Source: Pelecanus crispus (lineage: Eukaryota; Chordata; Aves; Pelecaniformes; Pelecanidae). From it: a DNA stretch of 64,000 nt. Positions 52,291 through 64,000 of this stretch are shown one piece after another. Below the pieces are notes generated by a model. The model saw nothing but the letters and a program-made list of their open reading frames with translations, searched no databases and was not told the DNA's origin. Where the stretch lies: positions 47,678,346-47,742,345 of the forward strand of contig NC_134648.1 of NCBI RefSeq assembly GCF_030463565.1. Direction: 5' to 3'. Both the position numbers and the translations under genes were made by a program. Within the stretch, counting starts at the first letter, position 1. Every line of letters begins with the position of its first letter.

Positions 52291-54261
52291 CAATTTCCTT
52301 CCAGAATTTTTAAGAACTGCTACAGCTAAAAAAAGCCAAACACCCTGTGCCCCCAGACAGTACACTAAGGAACTTCACATCAGAAAACCTGTTAGCTGTT
52401 TCACTTTTATGCTCAGGGTTAAATCAACAATTAGATTTAATATAAAAAACTGGAGTTTTCCTGCAAGTCAAGTTACTAGGGTCCTCTAAAACACAGGGCT
52501 TGCACCCTTCCTTGAGTCATCTGCTTATTTTCATCTTAGTTGCTGCAATGGTAGAGAGTTATGACAAAAATATACCCCTTCTTTTGCTATCTTCTTAAGA
52601 TGTAAGGTAGTTCTTGGTGATTTTGGCCTCATGCTAAAGATCTTTGTCACACACTGTTAAAGGGTCTTTTGGGGGAAATAGGTGCCCTACAGACCCTTTT
52701 AGAGAATCATCTGCTTATAATTGGCAACAGTTCCTACACACTTCTAAGTCACTTATTTTTCCAGGTTCTAATTTTTAATATATTAGACTAGTTTTGTTGT
52801 GTAAAAGTTGTTTTAAATGGTCACAGAGTGGTCTGTGTTCTCACAGTAAGAATGACTACTTTGTATGAGAAAGTTGCAACAGGAAGCAAACAACAAACAA
52901 AAAAATTCCAGCAGCTCCTTTTGCAAGTCTTTCAGTAACATAGCAGCAGCTCATGGGAACCTAGAAAAAGATAAAAAGTAACTAGATTAAACTGGACTAG
53001 TCAGAAGCTGAATATGAAGAAACACTCCAGCCTTCAATGGGTGGACCGGACTCCAGAAAGAAGTTGGAGAGCTTCTGCCCTATAGACACCTAGAAAGGTA
53101 ACCCCTTGGCACGCCCTAGGAAAGCATGAAGGTCCCAGAAAGGGTCAGTGCTGCACTGTGCTAGCCAGGTATAAGAGAGTACAAACCACTGCCTGTCTTG
53201 TAATATTAACTCCATTTCCCTTGCACTGTGTTTCATTGACTGTTTAGTGGACCCTAAAAGTCAGCAGAGTACAAATGGTGACTGGGGTAGATGCACACAG
53301 AAAAGCTTTTGATACTGTAAAATAAATCCGTCTGTTGGGGACTTCTCTTAAGTGACAGGCAAACAGCTAATGCTGAGATTGAAACTGTAGATTAAACAAA
53401 AGTTATTGAAATTAAATTACCAGGCTTTATTTGTTATCTTTGTTTCGGAGCTAACCGTGAGCAGTTCACCCCTCTTTGCTGAGCTATTGTTTCAGGTCAA
53501 GGCAGACAGCAGTATCCAGAAAGTCTCTGGTAACTGGTTTAAAACTTAGCAACAGTTTAGCCAAAGCGTCAGGCTCAGCACAGAGGTGGACCCTGCCTCT
53601 TTGCTGTCATGGTTAGCGTTGCCCTGGCACTACTCAGGCTGTTATTCATGCCAGCTCAGCTTTCTCTTCTGCTACTGCAGCACAATCCCCCTCTCAGAGA
53701 CATGCTGCATTTTCAGTATCCAAATCTCTGGTGAATTTTAAGTCTTTAACCCAGCTCTGCCTCTCAAGACATTTCACAATTTACTAAAAACCCTGATAAA
53801 AAGTTAGAAGTGACAGGCATTAAGTACAGTGTGCAGGAACAGCTGGCCGAGCAGGTGTCAGGCAGGTTCTCACTTCTGTAGGCTTTAATGCTCAGCAGAA
53901 GCTGTTCTGAGAGAAACAGGTACTTCTTCCCTTTGAGCCTCTCTCTTCCTGTTACTCATTTCCCACTTGGCACTCAAACTGTTGAAATAAACACACACAC
54001 AAAAGCCACCTGACGTCACTAGGAGGAGATGCAGCAGCAAGAGAAGAGTTGTTTTGTTGTTTGTTTGTTTGTTTTCTTTAATGAAGGGACACAGAACCTG
54101 ACCTCTTTTCCCCATGGTAAAGAACCTGCAAGCCCCTCAGCCCTCCTTCTGTAAGCAAAAGAAATAATCAAACAACAGAATGCCATGAAGCCAGCTGACT
54201 ACATGCATATTTCCCCTTCCTCTCTTGGGGGCGGAAGGGGGAAATAAAAAGACTCCAAACA
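52291..54261. other. Intergenic DNA between ZC2HC1C and NEK9, second part
   Basis: No gene or named repeat is supportable. A perfect palindromic CRE, TGACGTCA, lies at 54011-54018 and a short TTTG repeat at 54050-54075, both just beyond the NEK9 3' end. Confidence 0.5.
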
Positions 54262-56710
54262 CAGGAGATGAGTTTAAACATTTATTTAAACAGAAACTCC
54301 AAACCACTACACCCTTTAACCTTTCAAAAAAAGACAATGACAAACTAGTTTTCAGCCAGAGTGTCAGAGCAGGCATAAGTTGTGTTCCACTATAACAACT
54401 CAGTAGCAATACTAGCAGGAGACCAACACATACGGAGCTAGCACTGCAAGAAGGGGAGAAGTAAAAAGGGTTTAAAACTGCTCAAAGGCACTTCTGCCCA
54501 CTTGCCCTTCCACTTTCAGCCCAAGACGAAGGTGCTGGCTTTAAACTGCTTTTTTTGGTTGCATAGCTGGCTGGTGTGAAATCTGTGGTCTGTAACAGGC
54601 ACAACCTGGATAGCGTGAATCCTCTAAGGCACATATGAGGTTGCAGAGCACAGGGCATCCTCTGTCAGGGACCCTAATCCTCCACTAGATCCAAGGGGAA
54701 TCCAGTCTGTGCACCTAGCTTCCCAACTGCAGAGCATTGAGAAATGAGGACAGCAGTGCACTGCAGGAGAGCGACTCCCATCAGCTTGGTGCTTGCTTAT
54801 TGGACATGGCTCAGGCTCGACTCTTCACTCCTCAAAGGCACTGCCGCAACGTGACCAACTCAATCATTCCCAACTGCAACAACTCTCAAGCCGGGACCCT
54901 AACCTGAGAACTGGCTCCAACGCACGTGGGGGAAAGGAGAGCAGAGTCACAAGGGCAACCAAGCAACGTGGCCACGCCAGGGTGCCTGACGCTCACCACC
55001 TCCCAGGAGGGCTGTCCTCCTAGCCTGCCTTCGGTAACGATGGACGGGCACACCGGTACGATCCTTGCCCTGGACACTGCACACTGGTATGATCCTTGCC
55101 CTGGACACTGCACTGGAGAGACTGCACTTGATTCAGCTCCAAGATACTAGCAATAGGCACCAAAGAAGTATTTAAGGAGCATAAGTTACAAGCAGAATGG
55201 TTTGGCATCCTCCTCTAGAGACAAATGGGGAATGCTGGCTCCCCTGGAACAGTCTCTCAAAAGAAGTCTAGGAGAGGTGATAGGATATCCAACTCCAATA
55301 GACCTAAGGCAATTCTAGTGACATGCCATTGATGGGGATGGTTTAAGCCTAATGAAATCAGAACCCCACTCTCACAGCAAAGGTGAGAGGGACTCGGGAC
55401 TCCTTAGAGGCTTCACGTAAGGCAGGGGAGGCTAGCTGCTCCCAGGGACCCTACCAATCCCAAAAGCTTAGTTCAAAGTCAGTTTGCTAATAAATTTAAG
55501 GGGAATAAAATTAACCTCATTCTCTAACAGGAAATGAGGAAATCTGGAGCATCAGACCATGCCTCTTCCCATCTCCAATTTTCTTGGGAAAGCCTCTCAC
55601 TTCTAGAAAGAAGGTGAATTCCGGAAGGAGACTTGATCATAGTCACTGGGGAAGACTGCATCCTGTGACCACGGCATTAATGACCTATTCTGGGTAGGAA
55701 ACTGCATTCCAGCTTCATCAAAACACTGAGTGGAAAAAACACTTATTCTTCCCACACCCACACAGAGCGTGGGCACCAGGGGCTGAGCAGAACAGAAGCC
55801 AAGCAGGGAGCAGCTACGGGCTTATGCCAAGAAACCAGAAGCTCTGGCACCCAAACCAAGCTGAACAGCTGGAGCAAGAAATGGGTGACAGTCTGAGGCC
55901 CGGATGCTCATCATCTGGTTGGGAAGCAGGTGGTCTGAAACTGAGAACCTGAGATCCCATCTCAGACAGTCTCCACTACTGCTATTGGAAACAACACCTG
56001 ATTCACTCATCTCGGTGCATTGCCTGGAAGTTGGAAAGCTCTAGGCACCCAGAATAAAGCCTTTAAACTCTGTCTATACAGGCCACTGGACACAGCCATA
56101 TGGCCACAAGCTGTGCCTCGAGGCCAGGGACATGCTGTCTACCATTATCTCCCTAACAGGAAGATCTCCACTGACTCAGAATGAGACATTCTCTGCTCCC
56201 TCTGCCCCTGAGCAGAGGGGAGCAGCCTCACCAGCTGGGCCTTACCATGTGGTAGGGAGAGGATCCTAGTCCTTCACCCCTCTGAAGTGAAGGTGGCGAG
56301 TCTTAGGGTTCGGCCAGCTTCAGCACAAAACATGTCTCCTCCTCTCATCTAGAGATGCAGTGATGAATACTGGGGTCCCAAAGGCAGCTCCCAAGAAGCA
56401 GTGAAACAATGAAAGGGCCACAAGTTGCTACTGGAGCCATTGCCGTAATGGGGCCGTTCTGCCTCACGTGCAGAATTGACAGATAAGGTACAAAGAGGAG
56501 CTGCTGCTGCTTCAATCACTGAGCTGGCCTAGAGCTCAGGGGCCCTTACCCTCTCAAACTTACTCCTAGTTCATATCAAACGTACATGGGTGCTGCTCTG
56601 GAGCCTCCGGCCTCGCTCCTTGTCTGCGAGTGACCTGAAGCCAGGAAAGCCGCTCTCTGCATTCGGTTAGTGTGCTGTGAAGTTAGATGGATCCCAGTGG
56701 GCTCAGGAGA
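54262..56710 (-). terminator. NEK9: NEK9 3' UTR with poly(A) signal
   Basis: The minus-strand AATAAA at 54286-54281 is the best signal downstream of the NEK9 stop codon, giving a 3' UTR of about 2.4 kb. It faces ZC2HC1C tail-to-tail. A 31-base tandem duplication sits at 55052-55113. Confidence 0.6.
55052..55113. repeat. 31-base tandem duplication in NEK9 3' UTR
   Basis: Two adjacent units share GATCCTTGCCCTGGACACTG and differ at about two positions. It would be transcribed as part of the NEK9 3' UTR. Confidence 0.85.
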
Positions 56711-59700
56711 CTAGAGACTGGAGCGGCACGAGTCCGTTCCCAGGAGACACCAGGAATCTGAATCCAAATCAGGTTTCGGATCCACTTCCATCTCCTCTTT
56801 GGCTGTCTGTGTTCCTTTGGTATGAACCTCCACCTGCCAAAACACACAGCAGTTACCCAAACAGCTCTAGGACTAACTGCAAAGAAGCTAGGAGCCACAC
56901 AAGGCACAGTTTGTATTCTCCGCAACCATTTGGGACTCTCCTCAACATCTGACTGCCTATCCCTTCTCACCAGGAGAAATAAAGGGGAATCCCAGGTCCC
57001 TCAAGGACAGGGCTGTCTTAACAGGAAACTCTCTTCTTGACTTCATTCCTGTTGCTACTACCAGAGCCTGCATCAGCAGCTCAAACAAGAGACAGGCACC
57101 ATGCTCAGTCCCCCGATCCTGCTCCCAGAGAGACACCTGTTAAGAGCTGCTTCCTTCTGCGCAGCCTCCACAATCTACGCAGGAGCCAGGATCAGTGTAG
57201 TGAGCTCTGAGCATGGATGTGCACCCAGGTGATAGGTCCTCACCTGCTGCATTCCTTCCGTCCCCCTGCAAAACTGCTGGAGTTGGGCACTCAGACGAAT
57301 GGTTTCCTGCTGCAGCTTCTTCTGATCATCCAGACACTGTAAAACCAGGCCTCGGAGGTGTGTCACCTCCACTTGCAGAGCACTGCACATGCAGCCCGCA
57401 ACAGGAGACGCAGCCTTCCCTTCACCGCACGGCAAGGTTGGACTCAGGCAAGTAGGCTGCAGGGACACAGAGCGAAGCCAGGCCACGTTCGAGTGCAAGG
57501 CCAGGAGTTGTATATGCCACAAGAAATGATGCACAGAAAGCGTCACCCCAGCTCGTTTCCCGACTTCCCAAACTTCTAGCAGCCAAGGTCAGCAAGCTAC
57601 TAGTCATTACGTCTTCAGTACAAAGCCACTAACTTCCTCCTTTTTCTGGGAAAGCTGCTCCTGTCCTCCTATCACCAAAATGCATCTGGTTTACCCCCCT
57701 TTCCCTAAGCCTGGGATCTGTGCCTCCTCTTGGGACAGAAAACTCCTGGAACAAGGTAGTCTCACAGGTTGTAATTTCTCAGTGACTTCCAGTATCACTA
57801 CTTCTCCTATCTCACAGCAATTTCTGCTTTCTAAATTTCAAGGTTCTGCTACGCTTCTCTTTTTTTTGCCAACTGCATTAACCACATTTTTCCACGGAAC
57901 TGATGTCATTATTTTCAATCTGACCAAGCCCCAGCTTTGTGTTCTAGATTCCTGTGAAGTGTTCTCTTTGCAGCATCATCTCTGACTATCAACAGCCCTC
58001 TTTTCCTCATCCAGATGAATTAGGCCAATCCAACACCCTCTTTTCAGCTCTCCCCATAATTCAAACATTGCCATTTATGGTCCCCAAGAGCTTTTGGCCA
58101 AGCATTCACTTGGATAACATTACCCAGGGCTCCGTTTTGGGCTTGTTTAATCCAACAGGCTCCTCAGAGGCCACTTTGAGTCCTTGAAGTTTCTGGTAAG
58201 GGAGAGTCTCCTTCTCGGGCTCTGAAGATGCCATGCTCAGAGGAAAGGGGCTGTCAGGCATGGGGATGAATTCGGCATTCTCCAGCTCCTGGATACACAA
58301 AAGCAGCACTGTCAGGCCTGCCTGCCTTCCTGCAGCTGACTTCATCTCCTCAACCAATGCACCAACACCCTCTTGTGGTAGAAAAGGCAGTGAGGCCTGA
58401 AGGGCTCCCCTCGCAGCACAGCTCTGAAAACCTTTCGGAGCATCCCTTAAAGGTGGAAGGGGCCACTTGCTTTTCCCCAGCCTAGATCCCCATTTTAAGG
58501 CATTTCTGAGGCATCACATTACCTTCCGCAGCCAGCCAGGGCAGGAGCTGCTGTCAGCACTGTTGCCTCCCTTAGCTTCTGTGGTGCTGATCCAGCCCCC
58601 CAACTCACGATCTGCTTCCATGGTTCCCCGAAAGCCTCCACTGGGATTGGGGGTCTCTGCTTCCTGTTCATTATCCTCTTCCTCTCCTCCTCCAGTTGTA
58701 CAGCTCTGAGCCACTAGCAAACAAGAGTGAAAACTATACTTTCCCTACCTCTGCTATTCCTGTTGCCAAGCCCCAGCTGGAGCAGAGAAGATGCAGCAAT
58801 TTGGGCCGTACGGCCACAGTGAGAGCACGTGCTAGCGGCATCTCCCTCAACAGCTCAGCTCCTAACACTCCCTGCAGGCCTCCCCAAAATGGCTTGTGTG
58901 CAGCAGTCTTTTGCAGCTTCTTGGCCCCAGCCCTCCCACAGGTCCAAGAAACTGGACTCCATCTTGGCAGCAGCAGCCCCATAGCCCCCCTTCCTTTATC
59001 TGCTCCCTTCAGTGAATTCCTCTCAGCTTTTCCTTGTCCAATTGAAATTCCTCAACTACAAAGGCCTCGCTGCATCCATGTTGTTCTCCTCCGTTTCAGT
59101 TCTCTCTTTCCCAGTTTTGGGCCATCTCTTCCCACGCACGGCACCAATTATATTTCCTCCCTTTGAGCTCTTCCATGAGGCCTCTCAAACACAGAGAAAC
59201 CATGCTGCAGGACCAAACTGCACCCACTCAAACTAACCACTGAATCGACTTAAACCACAGCTCCCCAGGGCAGGTTACTCACCAGTACCAATGGACAGGC
59301 CACTGCTGTTGGATCGGATTGTTTTAGAGTTCAACACCTTTTCTGCAAGGAGAGAAGCATGCCTTCAGTTAGAGTGCTGCATGGAAAGCAAGACAACTCC
59401 TACAAAGGCATACAACAAAGCCAATGTTGCAGGCCTAGAGCTCCGAGCAGCTTGCCACACTCCCCCAACAGCAACCTGGCCTGTTCCCAGGCAGAATTTA
59501 TAGTCCTGGTCCTGGCAAGCAATACATCTCCATAACCAAGATCCCAAAATTTCATCCTAAACTTACACTTACCAACAACGATGATGGTATGCCAGCCACG
59601 GCACGACAGGTCTGGTACATGATGCAATGATCCAAATATTGGCCGAGGCCACGAGGTACAAATATCCGAGCCATGAGCTCTCTCAGTTGATGTCATTGCC

Positions 59701-62700
59701 AGACGCCCATTCCCGCCGTTACCCCAGGCAAAAATATGGTTGTCTGAGGAAAGAGAGATTCAGGAGCCTCAATTCCCTCCCTCCCTCCTTCTTAGCCTGT
59801 AATTGCTATGAGGATCGCAGCCTCTCTGCTGTAACTGCTATCCCAAAGTATCTAATCCACCAGCTCCATTTTGCCAGTGGAAGAACAAACTGATAACGAA
59901 TCTAACAGGCAGCCACCAAGCTGGCACTCTGCAGCCCCAAGGACAGAATCATAGAATCATAAAATTGCTTAGGTTGGAAAAGACCTTTAAGATCATCCAG
60001 TCCAACCATTAACCTACACTACCAAGTCCACACTAAACCAATCAAGGGTAGACTAGACTAAACCATGTCCCGAAGTGCCACATCTACCTGTTTTTTGAAT
60101 GCTTCCAGGGATGGTGACTCCACCACCTCTCTGGGCAGCCTGTTCCAATGCCTGACCACCCTTTCCGTGAAGAAATTTTTCCTAATATCCAACCTAAACC
60201 TCCCCTGGCGCAGCTTGAGCCCATTTCCTCTTGTCCTATTGCTACCTACTTGGGAGAAGAGACCAACACCCACCCCACTGCAACCTCCTTTCAGGTAGTT
60301 GTAAAGAGCAATAAGGTCACCCCTCAGCCTCCTCTTCTCCAGACTAAACAACCCCAGTTCCCTCAGCCGCTCCTCATAAGGCCTGTGCTCCAGACCCTTC
60401 ACCAGCTTCGTTGCCCTTCTCTGAACACGCTCCAGCACCTCAATGTCCTTCTTGTATTGAGGGGCCCAAAATGCAAATGCTTGGCGCTGCACTGGGACAA
60501 CTAACAGGGCCAGACAGCCCCAGGCTAGGAGGATTTCTTTATTTCAGTGCATAGACCCCAGACTGCCGTGGGGATAGTCTAGGAAATGATCAGTGGGAAC
60601 CAGTTAACCATATTACAGATCTAGGTCAAAGTAACCCACCACAGCTTCGCAAAGACCCACTCACCGTCAGTAGCAGCTATGGTGAATTCATCTCCACATG
60701 AAACCCTGATCACCTGCTTACCCCCCAAGGGGCCTCCCAGCAGGTTAATTCCCAGGTGCTTCTTATAGTCCCCAACACCAAGCTGTCCGCACTTGTTGGA
60801 GCCGAAGGTCAGCAGGCGGCCTCGCTCTGAGAGAAGGAACGAGGAGACAGTCACAGCAAGGGCCCAACTCTGGAAGCAGCCATGCATGCAGAGAACTAGT
60901 AGCAGCAGCCCATGACCAGGCAGGACTCTGCCGAGAAGCCAGCCAGGCTGGGAGGGGACAGTGCCAGCCAAGAGGAATGGCTTCAGCCTGGAAGCACCTC
61001 CCCAGTTCCTTCTCCCATTGCTCCCCTTTTCTGATGCTGGGGGCTGGGACTCATCACAGCCCTCTAACTAGTGTCATGTGGGCAAAGCCTAACTTGGTCA
61101 TAAGCAATTCCTCCGCTATCCCAGAGCATGATTCTTCCCCAAACTTCCCCCCCCCCCCCACTTCAACAAAATAGGAAGGCTGACCCAGAAGCTGATGTTG
61201 CTGCTTCAGCTGGCCAGGAGGCAACACTGCTGAGGAACAGGAATCCTGGGTTCCTGGAGCAGGCATGAGCCCTGCTACCAAGAGCACAACCCTCAATGTC
61301 AGGGCCAGGCTGAAAGGGCAAAGCTGATGTAAAGTAATCCACCAACCAGTATTCAATTCTTAATACACAGGGCTCACCATCAATGGAAGCTGTGTGTGTC
61401 TTCCCTGGAGAAATGGTACGGATCTTGTAGAAGGACAGCTGCTTGGCCAAAGTAAGGGAAGTGGCATATGGCACCTCACAGTATGTCTGAGAAAAGACAT
61501 GTGGGTAAGCACAGAGTGAAAAACCACACATTCATCAGCTAAGACCTACTCAAGCAGGTCTTGGCAGACCACAACACGAATCTAGTCCCACCACGGGTAT
61601 GGTAAAGAACTGCCAGAATCCTTGTCACTGGCTAACTCACCCTGGAGCAGCTCGCTATCTGTTTCACTACCTCAGATCTGACATAAGCCCATAGGGCAGA
61701 CAGGAAACCGAGGAACAAATTGCCTCTTCCCACAATCCCAGTATCCACTATCTTGGATTGGAACTAACAAATTGGCACAAAGCTAACGAATGCTGTGTCA
61801 CTGTCACAGGACCTCCATCTCCCCAGATACTACTGACTGCTGGGAGCTGGAGCCAGGGACCCAAATTCACTTACGTCATGGTTGATTATCCCTGATGTGC
61901 ACTGATTCAGGCCCAGCTTGTTGAACTCGTTGAGTCCACATGCCAACACTTTGCCTGTCTGGGTGAGCAGGAAAGTCCCATCACAGCCACAGTGAACGGA
62001 CACAATGTTTAAGGTCTTTGGAACATCCACCTATGTGGAAGAAATATATCCCAAGAAAATCAAAATCCCAACACCTACTACATAGAAGCTGGCACATGGA
62101 AAACATATGGGGTTAGAGCAGCAGTTCAGCTCATCTGGACACTGACAATACCCAATGCAGTTATTTTGAATGAAGGTGCAAGAATATCATAAAGTCTATA
62201 TAGCATACAAAAACTCCGGTCACAATGCAGAAATTCAAGGCATTCTAGACCTTGTGTGCAGACACTGGTGAGCCAGCACAGGAACCAGAAATGCGCACAG
62301 GCATCCTGGCCAGCTGGGGTCTACAAGCACCAGACCCAGTTAGCTGAGCAGGGCTGGGTCTGTGCTGTGTGGGTATGATACCCTGTGATCACAGATATTT
62401 GGCTTCCAGGCACATCCTTGTTGGTTTCTAACCCCCAGCGGGTTAGGTTACCTCAGTTACCCCTAGCACTGTATTTCAAGAGGGTTTTACTTTCAACTCA
62501 TCTTTAACCCATCATGTCAAATTCAAAGACTCCCAATTGTTTGCACTGCTTTGAGTTTCCTCTACAGACCCGAGGTATGCAATTTGGTATTTCCTACTAT
62601 GATTTCTACAATATTAAGTTTGGCATTTCCAGTTCCAGCTTGGAGATCAGAGCAATGAAGCTCTAAGTCATGATGCTGCCTGGTTTGGGAGTGGCATGCC

Positions 62701-63527
62701 CCTCTGCCACGATCTCTATGGACAAATGAAGCAAAATAAAGTGAGGAAGTAAAGTTAAAACCCTCGCAAACTCTATGATATCTCAGAAAAAACACCGGAC
62801 CCTGACAGTTAATATTTCCAAACAGCAACTAATTTGGATTTATGCCCATGCAGATTTCAGGAAGTAGTCGTCACAGCCCTACCTTCTGAGGGGTGTAGTG
62901 ATCTTCTTCTGAATCCAAGCCCAAGCGCCCTGCGTCAATGAAAACACTGCAGTTAGAAGTGCCTGCCCTTAAGAAATGCTATTGCCTCTCCATAGTTCCA
63001 AAGGAATCTCCCTACAGAACTAGAAACCTGCTCCTGTACGTGCATCGTTGCCTGCCAATCCTCAAAGTAATCCAACCCCACTCACAGAACAACTGCCCTA
63101 CCCACAAGGAAGCCAAGCGGCACCCTAGAGCTTCGCTAAGTCCCAAGGGCTCAGTCCTCAGTTCCCCATTCTTACAAGGAAAGCAAGCCCCAAAGAAACA
63201 ATGCTTTTTGCCCCCAGGACATACCAGACAGCCTTCACCCAGGCCCTGCATTATACACCTGCACCAAGCTGCTTTCTGGAGCAGGCATGCCCCAGTGCCT
63301 TTAGGTCCCAGAGAGACTCTACCTACCATACTCTCCACAGCCCCACGTGTAAACTTCTCTGTTCCTGGTCAGCACTGCCACGTGGTTATCGCCACACGAG
63401 ACCTGCTCCACAGGGTTGGTAAGAAAGAAATCCAGCTGCAGGGGCTCAAGCACTTCAGAGCCATAAGCCTTGTCAACACCAATGCATCCATAATAGTCCG
63501 AGCCAAAGGCATACACCTGGCCTTCAT
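56711..63527 (-). CDS. NEK9: NIMA-related kinase 9, C-terminal part (11 exons, 531 aa; gene runs off window)
   Basis: Mitotic kinase that activates NEK6/NEK7 in centrosome separation and spindle assembly. Exons on the complement: 63527-63327, 62929-62883, 62030-61875, 61486-61378, 60826-60665, 59743-59573, 59342-59283, 58713-58523, 58288-58124, 57456-57244, 56833-56711. All introns are GT-AG with matching phases. The kinase domain and first RCC1 repeats lie beyond 64000. Present are RCC1-like repeats ([49 protein letters not shown]), a Ser/Glu-rich linker, a coiled-coil segment ([19 protein letters not shown]) and a conserved end, [18 protein letters not shown] in the last exon is the DYNLL1-binding motif known in human NEK9. 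The human poly-glycine run is only three glycines here. The first exon completes a split codon from upstream. No defects are seen. Confidence 0.94.
59943..60480 (-). mobile_element. CR1 LINE 3' fragment in NEK9 intron
   Basis: 5'-truncated CR1 in the same direction as NEK9. The block [20 protein letters not shown] near 60470-60410 is the end of the CR1 reverse-transcriptase [23 protein letters not shown] follows, then the 3' UTR. The terminal repeat (AGAATCATAGAATCATA on plus) is at 59945-59961. The 5' edge is approximate. Confidence 0.92.
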
Positions 63528-64000
63528 CTAAAGGACACAAGGGAAGCTCGGTCAGCACACAGAGCTTGTATTAGGCTGCACATTAACCTCTTCGGACACG
63601 GCCAGAGCAACCTCTTTTCTGTAATCATCTTCCTCTTTAGTGCAGAAGAATGTCATCAGGAGAATATGGAGTCCTTTCTTGTTCACATTAAGATGCATGA
63701 CCTTACCCCACAACCTGCAGCTATTTCAGGCCACTGGTGTAAAAAAATGTTGGGTTGAACCTGCCACTTTCTTTAATAGAAACCCACAAATGATCCTGTG
63801 GCTCCCCGAGTCACTCCTCCAGCACTGAGCATCTGAGTTTATCTCTATCAAACCTCTGCTTTTCCAGCATTGGCAAAATAAGCTGGAAACTACCTTGGTG
63901 AGAATCATGTTTTCATGAGTAAAGTGAGATTCAAATTCTTCCACAACAGATAACACCACAGTTAACACATCTTTAAAAGTATGAGCAGGGTTAGAACTAG
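63528..64000 (-). other. NEK9: NEK9 intron at the window edge
   Basis: The sequence upstream of exon 63527-63327 in transcript order. An 80-codon minus-strand open frame (63968-63726) does not resemble NEK9 or another family I know, so I treat it as intron. Confidence 0.5.

Noticed and set aside
60058-60492. 144-codon minus frame inside NEK9 as an extra exon
   Set aside because: It is CR1 ORF2 end plus 3' UTR; NEK9 exons join correctly without it.
63726-63968. Possible further NEK9 exon near the window end
   Set aside because: The translation does not match the NEK9 RCC1 region, and the exon at 63527 expects an upstream donor in phase 1 that I could not place here.

Overview
The window looks like nuclear DNA from a bird. 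It has large GC-rich CpG islands, compact introns and CR1-type LINE insertions ending in the avian ATTCTATG-type tail. It carries the vertebrate gene order PGF, EIF2B2, MLH3, ACYP1, ZC2HC1C, NEK9, the order found on human 14q24. ACYP1 resembles the chicken organ-common acylphosphatase as I remember it but is not identical, so the bird is probably not chicken. All gene models below were built by hand from splice sites, reading phase and remembered family sequence; no database was searched.

Layout. 0.37-5.8 kb: PGF on the minus strand, 7 coding exons, 164 aa, with a VEGF-fold core and an optional heparin-binding exon. 5.8-16.3 kb: a large CpG island, then about 10 kb of intergenic DNA with no supportable gene but some candidate regulatory clusters. 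16.45-22.35 kb: EIF2B2 on plus, 8 exons, 351 aa. 24.08-44.03 kb: MLH3 on minus, 12 coding exons, 1439 aa; its AT-rich introns hold decayed LINE (CR1/L3-like) and MIR-like relics. 45.85-46.60 kb: ACYP1 on minus, 2 coding exons, 99 aa. It shares a CpG-island promoter head-to-head with ZC2HC1C (47.6-49.8 kb, plus, 2 coding exons, 499 aa). 50.26-51.19 kb: a CR1 copy. 54.28 kb to beyond the window end: NEK9 on minus; the last 11 coding exons and a 2.4 kb 3' UTR lie inside, and the kinase half lies past position 64000.

The genes do not form one pathway. PGF is a secreted VEGFR1 ligand, EIF2B2 a subunit of the eIF2 exchange factor, MLH3 a mismatch-repair and meiotic endonuclease subunit, ACYP1 a small acylphosphatase, ZC2HC1C a zinc-finger coiled-coil protein of unclear role, and NEK9 a mitotic kinase. 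The links here are shared promoters (ACYP1/ZC2HC1C), facing 3' ends (EIF2B2/MLH3 and ZC2HC1C/NEK9), and a tandem overlap of the ACYP1 3' end with the MLH3 promoter island.

I did not find a novel multi-gene system. The most useful second looks are the PGF dual C-terminus, where a splice donor overlaps a stop codon; an RFX-type X-box in the ACYP1/ZC2HC1C promoter; a FOX/GATA/ETS-like cluster upstream of EIF2B2; a conserved 24-base MLH3 micro-exon; and the short MLH3 tail.
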